Assembly: GCA_025345505.1 (NCBI GenBank)
Contig: JANVCC010000071.1
Span: forward strand, 680,872-744,871
Length of the DNA stretch: 64,000 nt
Direction: 5' to 3'
From: Todiramphus chloris collaris
Lineage: Eukaryota > Chordata > Aves > Coraciiformes > Alcedinidae
In this document: positions 59,501 through 64,000 of the stretch, piece after piece
Layout of the letters: each line of letters starts with the position of its first letter
Position numbering within the stretch: position 1 is the first letter of the stretch
Program-made: the position numbers and the translations under genes
Notes under the pieces: model-generated
What the model saw: only the letters and a program-made list of their open reading frames with translations
Told to the model about the DNA's origin: nothing
Databases searched by the model: none

Positions 59501-62500
59501 TGGAGCAACTCAGAGCCAGAGACCAGCTCCTGGTTGAAGAGGGCAATGCAACGGAGAAAGTTTTCATAAACTTCCTGACTCTTCAGCACCCTGCGCACCT
59601 AAAGCACAGTTTGGGGAGAAATGATCAGGTCCCTCAAATGCCACTTTTATTTGGTTTGTGTTCTAAATAGTCTGAACCACGGGAACAGCGACAAGGGTCT
59701 CTCTACATTGCAACATACAAAGAGAATATGCACAACAATGCCCAGCTTCCAACAATAACCCAGTAACTACAGATGGTACCGTGAGGAAACATCTCTAAAA
59801 AACAGAAAAACCCATACTTGTGAAAGACAGGCCTTTAGGAAAAGGTTAATTACCAGTTTCTATTCACTTCCAAACCCAGCTATTTTCTCTTGGCCTGTCT
59901 TTCTCTACCACTTGAAAAGCCAGGCAATTGCTAAGTACCGACACACCAACTGTACAGGAATCCAACCAATTAGTAAATGCATAAACGGTGGGAAATAAGT
60001 CCACAGAACGTGAGAACAGGCCAAATACTGACCTTGTCAAAGAAGGAAAACTCTTGCAGCGTTCCGTATTTTCCCACTGTCGCTACCGACAGATCTTTGG
60101 TACCTCGCAGTTTCATTTTCTTCTGTTAAAAGAACAAGTGGTTATGTTTAAAATGCTATGGCTCCAATGTTATCAAATTCTACTTTGCTGACACGCAGCA
60201 GCTCTCTGCAAAGGCTGAAATTCCTCATTTCCCACAGGGACCAAGCACTGCTGTGTTGGGTCCTCTACAGCAACCTCTATCAAATCACTCGCAGCTATGA
60301 ACAATCAGAATCATGTTGGTTGGAAAAGATCGAGTGCAACCACTCCCCCAGCCCTGCCAGGGCACCCCTGGCCCTCAGCACCACAGCTCCAGGGCTTGGA
60401 AACCCCTCCAGGGGTCACAGGGACTCCACCCCTGCTCTGGGCAGCCTGGGACAGCCCTGGACAACCGTGGAGGGGAAGAAATTGTTCCTCAGCTCCAACC
60501 TAAACCTCCTCCTAAAATTCCTTTTTTCTACAGTTATTATTACTTTAAAAACATCTTTGACCTTGTGTTCCTCATACCTAACATCTGCATACCTCAAAGA
60601 CACTACTCATTACAACCTTCTCTAAGCAATTATCTAAGCACACTGAGTAATATCGGGTTATGTTAAGTTTTTCCTTGCTACAAGTTACCTTTGCTGGGCC
60701 AGAAACAGGACGCAACAGCAGCGGTCTGGATCGTTTTTTGCTGTGTTCCAGATTCTTCTCATGCTCAGTTTTCTGGACACTGTTCACTTCGCAGGGGCCG
60801 TTTCCTGTGAACTGAAGCAAATAAATAATGATTTCGATGTTCTCTCCTCAACTGGCACAAATAAAGAATCCTATAGATCTGAACAGGTCACAGAGCACGC
60901 AGTTAAGTCACCTGTTCTGTGAAATTCTGAACAAAGCAGAGGAGCAAAGTTCATCTGCTGTGTGTTTTTTCCATAGTGCTTTGCATTCCTTAAACTTCTT
61001 TAGGTGTTCTCCATACAGACAGAGAGCAATCAATATTCTGCCTTGTTCTAATCATACACATACCAAGGACCTTTTAGCCTCTGGGAGGAACTGTCCAAAC
61101 TCAGAAAGCAGATCCTCCTGTCCCCTGAACAGATTTGCTACTTCAGTAAACACTTCTTCCTCTGACATGCCTCGAAAGGGTCGGCCTTTAGTGTTCAGCT
61201 GCTCTTTCTGAAAAGATACACACGGCTATTACACGGAGTCAAACCCACACCTCCCTCAGCAAGAAAACTCATCGCCTCGACCAAACACCTTACGCTACGC
61301 AGATCTGAAACAGCCCTCAGATAGCCCAAGGTTCCTCCAGAGCATTTCACACAGAACATGAACGAATCGACCGACAGTTAGTAAAGGCAGATCCGGATAC
61401 TACCCCTTTACACCCCAAACCCTGACAGGTTCTACAGTTTTCACACTTGTGTCGTTTCATGTGACTGTCTGTGAGGCAACCTCCGGGCAAAGGCTCGTGC
61501 TGGGGAACTGCGTAAGCCTGTTCAATTGGCAGATGTTTCATCCCACAACCGCTCCTCAAACACTACAGCGCAAACCCACGACCGCTTCTGCGCACGGCTT
61601 GGTACCTGGTAAGTATGAAGAATTTCTAGAAAGGATCTGTAAATTTCCGGGTGGTCAAGGAAACGCGTTTTGATCTTATTCACGTAACTGATGGCATTAT
61701 TGAACTCTACAGAATCAGACTCCAGAGGAATTTGGGATTTATCTTCTTTATAGGGAAGCTGTTGCCTGAACTCCTCGGAGCAGTCGCTGTGGTTGTGCGA
61801 ATTCTCCTGCGAGTAATGCAACAAGAGCCCGCTGCCAGGGAGAGCGCCGGGGACCGCCTCGGAGGGCACCTAGTGGCATGAGACACACAAGACAGTGACT
61901 CGTACAAAACCAGCGCTGCCAGTTGAACAACCGCCCACCTACCATCGGGGTTTGCAAGCTGTTTAGCCAAAAAAAAAAAAGGGAGATTACGGAGTGAAGA
62001 AGAAAGGAAAGATTTAATTAGCCAAGACCTCTCTCTGCCTAGGTTATTAACGGTATCAGGTTAAAAAGTCCCGTAGGTTGCATCTGGCCCGTGAACCACC
62101 TGACTGACAACTGCTGTTGCCTGTCCCTGCATTACACGGCCCTTCGGAGGGTGTACCAAGCAACACGCTGCAGTTGCTGTTCCTGCAGCTCTAGTTCGGA
62201 GGAGCCGTCGGCTTTAAGAGACGTATTAAAACGTGAGGCTCTTCAAGATGCTAGACTTCTAAGCAACAGAGGTGAGATCTGAAAGATATTTACTAATGAA
62301 ACACAAGTTTAGCAGCAGAATCCAGGCCACAGCTCTGCTGCAGCCTCCACAACCCCACAACAACAAAAGGGAAGCAGAGGCCGGTATAAAATTACACAAA
62401 ACCCTTTCTCACAGGCTTGGAAAACGGTGTAAAAACCTCAGCAACACGCAACACACGTAGATCTACGGAGCCTGAGCTGTGCAGGAGCTGCGTACAGACA

Positions 62501-63528
62501 CAGGTTAACAGGGAGCCTGAGCTGTGTACAGACACAGGTTAACAGGATTTATTTAGAGACCACAAGCTCTATAACCCACCTGACTGTTCAAAGGCGACTG
62601 TATGCTTAACTTCCCATTCTTTGGAATTTCTATCCTGTAGCCCAGAGGAAGGAAGGCGTTGAATCCTACAATGAGGTCGGGATGCTCGTGGAAAAGCTGT
62701 GAAACGCGTCGGATCACCCCGGGTGTGTCGATGCTAAAACGGAGAAGAGTTTGTCACTTGTGTCCAAATGAGAAATACGAGTTAAGGCTAAGAATGCCCA
62801 GAGCTACAAGAAGATCTGGCTTCTTAGAGATGGAATTTTTTAAACAGGGGAGTTTGGGAAACCTCAGACCTAGAAATCAGGTGAAGCAGAGGGAGGGAGC
62901 ACTGCAGGCTCATCCCAGGAGTGTTACCCACAAGAGAGGAGACAGGCTGTGGAGTCTCCTTCTCTGGGGACTTTCAGGACCTGTCTGGATGCATTTCCGG
63001 GTGACCTGCCCTAGTTTTGGTCCTGCTCTGGCAGGGGGTTGGACTCGATGATCTTCAGAGGTCCCTTCCAACCCCACCACTCTGTGCCTAGCCTGTGGTT
63101 AGGAGCGTGCAGGTTGCCCCACGGCCGTCACCTCTGGGGCTGACAGCTCCCAGACAGGCTCTGCCCTCAAGCTTCTTCGCTTATTTTCCAGATTTGTGTT
63201 TCAGACTGGGAAGTAAAAACAGATTTGCCTTTTCCTGTAGATATTGTCTCTGGGAAATGGTGGGATGGAGAGAGACCCTTCACCTCCAGTGCCTACTGAC
63301 TGCGCCACGGGGGGACAGGCCAGCAGGGCAGCCCGTGTGTCTGTGGAGGCAGAAAGATGGAGTGAAGGCTGAGGGACCCCACAAGGGCAGAGCAGCTCCC
63401 CGGAGCAGCCCTGGGCTTTACCTCTGGCTCTTGAACTCCTTCATGATCTCCAGGAAGCCGTTGTAGGTGGCGGGGTCGCTGCCAAAGCGGATCTTCACCT
63501 GGTCCAGGTAGGAAAGCGCATCCTCCAC
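52093..63528 (-). CDS. SIN3B: SIN3B, paired amphipathic helix corepressor scaffold (5' partial)
   Basis: The nuclear scaffold that joins DNA-binding repressors to HDAC1/2. Eighteen exons on the minus strand join in phase: 63422-63528, 62580-62733, 61606-61869, 61064-61207, 60689-60811, 60033-60122, 59480-59598, 58556-58763, 57759-57875, 57161-57399, 56727-56910, 55907-56501, 55225-55394, 54503-54676, 54132-54224, 53752-53846, 53145-53349, 52093-52323. They encode 1,103 residues to a TGA at 52095-52093; human SIN3B has 1,162, so only the first coding exon is missing, beyond 64,000. Domains in order are PAH1, PAH2, PAH3, the HDAC-interaction (Sin3_corepress) domain and the C-terminal Sin3 domain. 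The sequence tracks SIN3B rather than SIN3A in the short N-terminus and in spacers such as [14 protein letters not shown]. Introns are short and GC-rich relative to CPAMD8. No frame break was seen. Confidence 0.97.
52530..52985 (-). mobile_element. CR1 LINE 3' fragment (antisense) in SIN3B last intron
   Basis: The longest CR1 copy in the window: accatagaatgttaggggct, ggtcacccagggcatgtcgc, ctctgggcagcctgggccag and cctctccagactaaacagcc. It is antisense on + and therefore sense relative to SIN3B transcription. It sits in the intron between the last two coding exons. Confidence 0.88.
56727..58763 (-). other. SIN3B: SIN3B HDAC-interaction domain (Sin3_corepress) and following helical region
   Basis: From exon 8 onward: [50 protein letters not shown] and [14 protein letters not shown], then [16 protein letters not shown] and [15 protein letters not shown]. 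This is the most conserved part of SIN3 proteins and contacts HDAC1/2. The exon at 56727-56910 ([19 protein letters not shown]) continues the helical region. Confidence 0.94.
58700..60811 (-). other. SIN3B: SIN3B linker and PAH3
   Basis: Exon 5 (60689-60811) is a basic linker ending in a KKRSRP run, a likely nuclear localisation signal. Its acceptor is the CAG ending at 60812, not the nearer one, because only the former keeps phase 0. Exons 6, 7 and the start of 8 encode [38 protein letters not shown] and [13 protein letters not shown], the third PAH. Confidence 0.93.
60307..60540 (-). mobile_element. CR1 LINE fragment (antisense) in SIN3B intron
   Basis: agaatcatgttggttggaaa at the start, then ctgctctgggcagcctggga and ttcctcagctccaacctaaa. 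It is a diverged CR1 3' end in the intron between 60033 and 60689's flanking exons. Confidence 0.78.
61064..61869 (-). other. SIN3B: SIN3B PAH2
   Basis: Exons 3-4. A Ser/His-rich linker (ENSHNHSD) precedes [42 protein letters not shown] and [12 protein letters not shown], the PAH2 helices that bind MAD-type SID motifs (residues of about 140-220). Confidence 0.95.
62468..62545 (+). repeat. Imperfect direct repeat in SIN3B intron
   Basis: Two copies that start gagcctgagctgtg and end acagacacaggttaacagg. The first copy has an extra insertion of about 10 bp. Lies 35 bases past the SIN3B exon 2 donor. Confidence 0.8.
62580..63528 (-). other. SIN3B: SIN3B PAH1
   Basis: Visible exons 1-2 encode [20 protein letters not shown], then [34 protein letters not shown] and [13 protein letters not shown], the four-helix paired amphipathic helix fold that binds repressor peptides (residues 1-87). 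The intron between the exons contains a sense CR1 fragment. Confidence 0.95.
62930..63090 (+). mobile_element. CR1 LINE 3' fragment (sense) between the two PAH1 exons of SIN3B
   Basis: gacaggctgtggagtctcct, gcagggggttggactcgatg and tcagaggtcccttccaaccc are the classical 3' end of sense CR1. It is antisense to SIN3B. Confidence 0.85.
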
Positions 63529-63539
63529 CTGCGGGTTGA

Positions 63540-64000
63540 GAAGGCGGGTGAGGCCCAGAACGGGGGGAAGAGGCCCTGGGACAGCCCAGGGCTCCAGAAC
63601 AGGGACAGGGGCACCCCACGGCACGGAGAGGGTGTCAGCAGGCTCCCGGGGGAGCCCCACAGCACCGGGGAGGGGCAGACGGTACCAGGCCAGGAGGCCC
63701 GGAGGAAAGCAGGCCCGGTGCAGGGCGAGGCACGGAGAGGGACACGGTACCGGGAGAGGGGAGCAGGTCCCCAGGGAGGATGACCGTGCTCTGACCGGGG
63801 CCGGGCAGGGGGGCACATTTTCCCTAGATGGGAAACGGGGAACAGGCCCGGGAGGGCCTCACGGTACCGGAGGAGGAGGGCGAGGGCCCCGCGGGACCCC
63901 CCGGGACCGGGGGAGGATGACGGGGGTGTCTCAGGCACCGGGGGGGAAGGCCCCAGGACACTTCACGGTACCGGCACGGGGGGGGGGACAGGCACCGGGG
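63540..64000. repeat. GC-rich degenerate minisatellite in SIN3B intron 1
   Basis: ACGGTACC recurs at 63679-63686, 63744-63751, 63861-63868 and 63965-63972, embedded in similar blocks of purine-rich GGG/GAGG sequence, with a run of 10 G at 63978-63987. No coding exon is seen; the first SIN3B exon must lie further right. The 5' exon of a neighbouring gene is not visible. Confidence 0.7.

Noticed and set aside
60797..60804. Nearer acceptor (TTCACAG) for SIN3B exon 5
   Set aside because: Use of this AG would break the phase-0 join with the preceding exon; the upstream GCTTCAG acceptor at 60812 keeps the frame and the conserved FTGNGPCE residues.
1..64000. Bacterial-type systems (operons, CRISPR arrays, phage, toxin-antitoxin) and tRNA/rRNA genes
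   Set aside because: The sequence is clearly a spliced vertebrate locus; no spaced direct-repeat array, Shine-Dalgarno-led operon or cloverleaf tRNA was noticed by eye. A tRNAscan run would settle the last point.

Overview
The window looks like ordinary vertebrate nuclear DNA, most likely from a bird. Three multi-exon genes with GT-AG introns can be read. The only interspersed repeats I recognise are short 3'-end fragments of CR1-type LINEs (no Alu or L1), and the SIN3B and F2RL3 end is GC- and CpG-rich, as in avian microchromosomes. The gene order SIN3B - F2RL3 - CPAMD8 matches human 19p13.11, with F2RL3 and CPAMD8 transcribed towards each other and SIN3B and F2RL3 in tandem on the other strand. 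All three exon chains were assembled by hand; every intron joins in phase, with no frameshift or internal stop.

Region 1 (about 1-39,600, + strand) holds the 3' 36 coding exons of CPAMD8, a secreted alpha-2-macroglobulin/complement C3-family protein. About 1,684 residues are present; the signal peptide and first macroglobulin domain lie upstream of the window. In order come MG2-MG6 with a basic bait-like segment, MG7 and the first CUB half, a nested FAMeT-type domain, the GCGEQ thioester domain, the second CUB half, the receptor-binding domain, a Kazal domain and a Tyr/Asp-rich tail. Introns are mostly AT-rich with little recognisable content.

Region 2 (about 39,600-43,200) is the gap between the convergent 3' ends of CPAMD8 and F2RL3. 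Region 3 (43,236-45,400, - strand) is the two-exon F2RL3 gene for protease-activated receptor 4, with a CpG-rich 5' end and a GATA/ETS motif cluster about 0.9 kb upstream. Region 4 (45,400-49,640) is a spacer with one CR1 fragment and a 43-bp tandem repeat.

Region 5 (about 49,640 to the window end, - strand) is SIN3B, the scaffold of a SIN3-HDAC corepressor complex. Eighteen coding exons give 1,103 residues from PAH1 to the stop; the first coding exon lies beyond 64,000. Its 3' UTR is about 2.4 kb, and intron 1 is a GC-rich, minisatellite-like sequence.

The three genes share no pathway; they are neighbours by conserved synteny. I found no unknown biological system. The points worth a second look are the FAMeT insertion in CPAMD8, an in-frame retainable intron beside a duplicated splice donor, a stop codon split by the last CPAMD8 intron, an unusual PAR4 tethered-ligand sequence, and the GATA/ETS cluster upstream of F2RL3.
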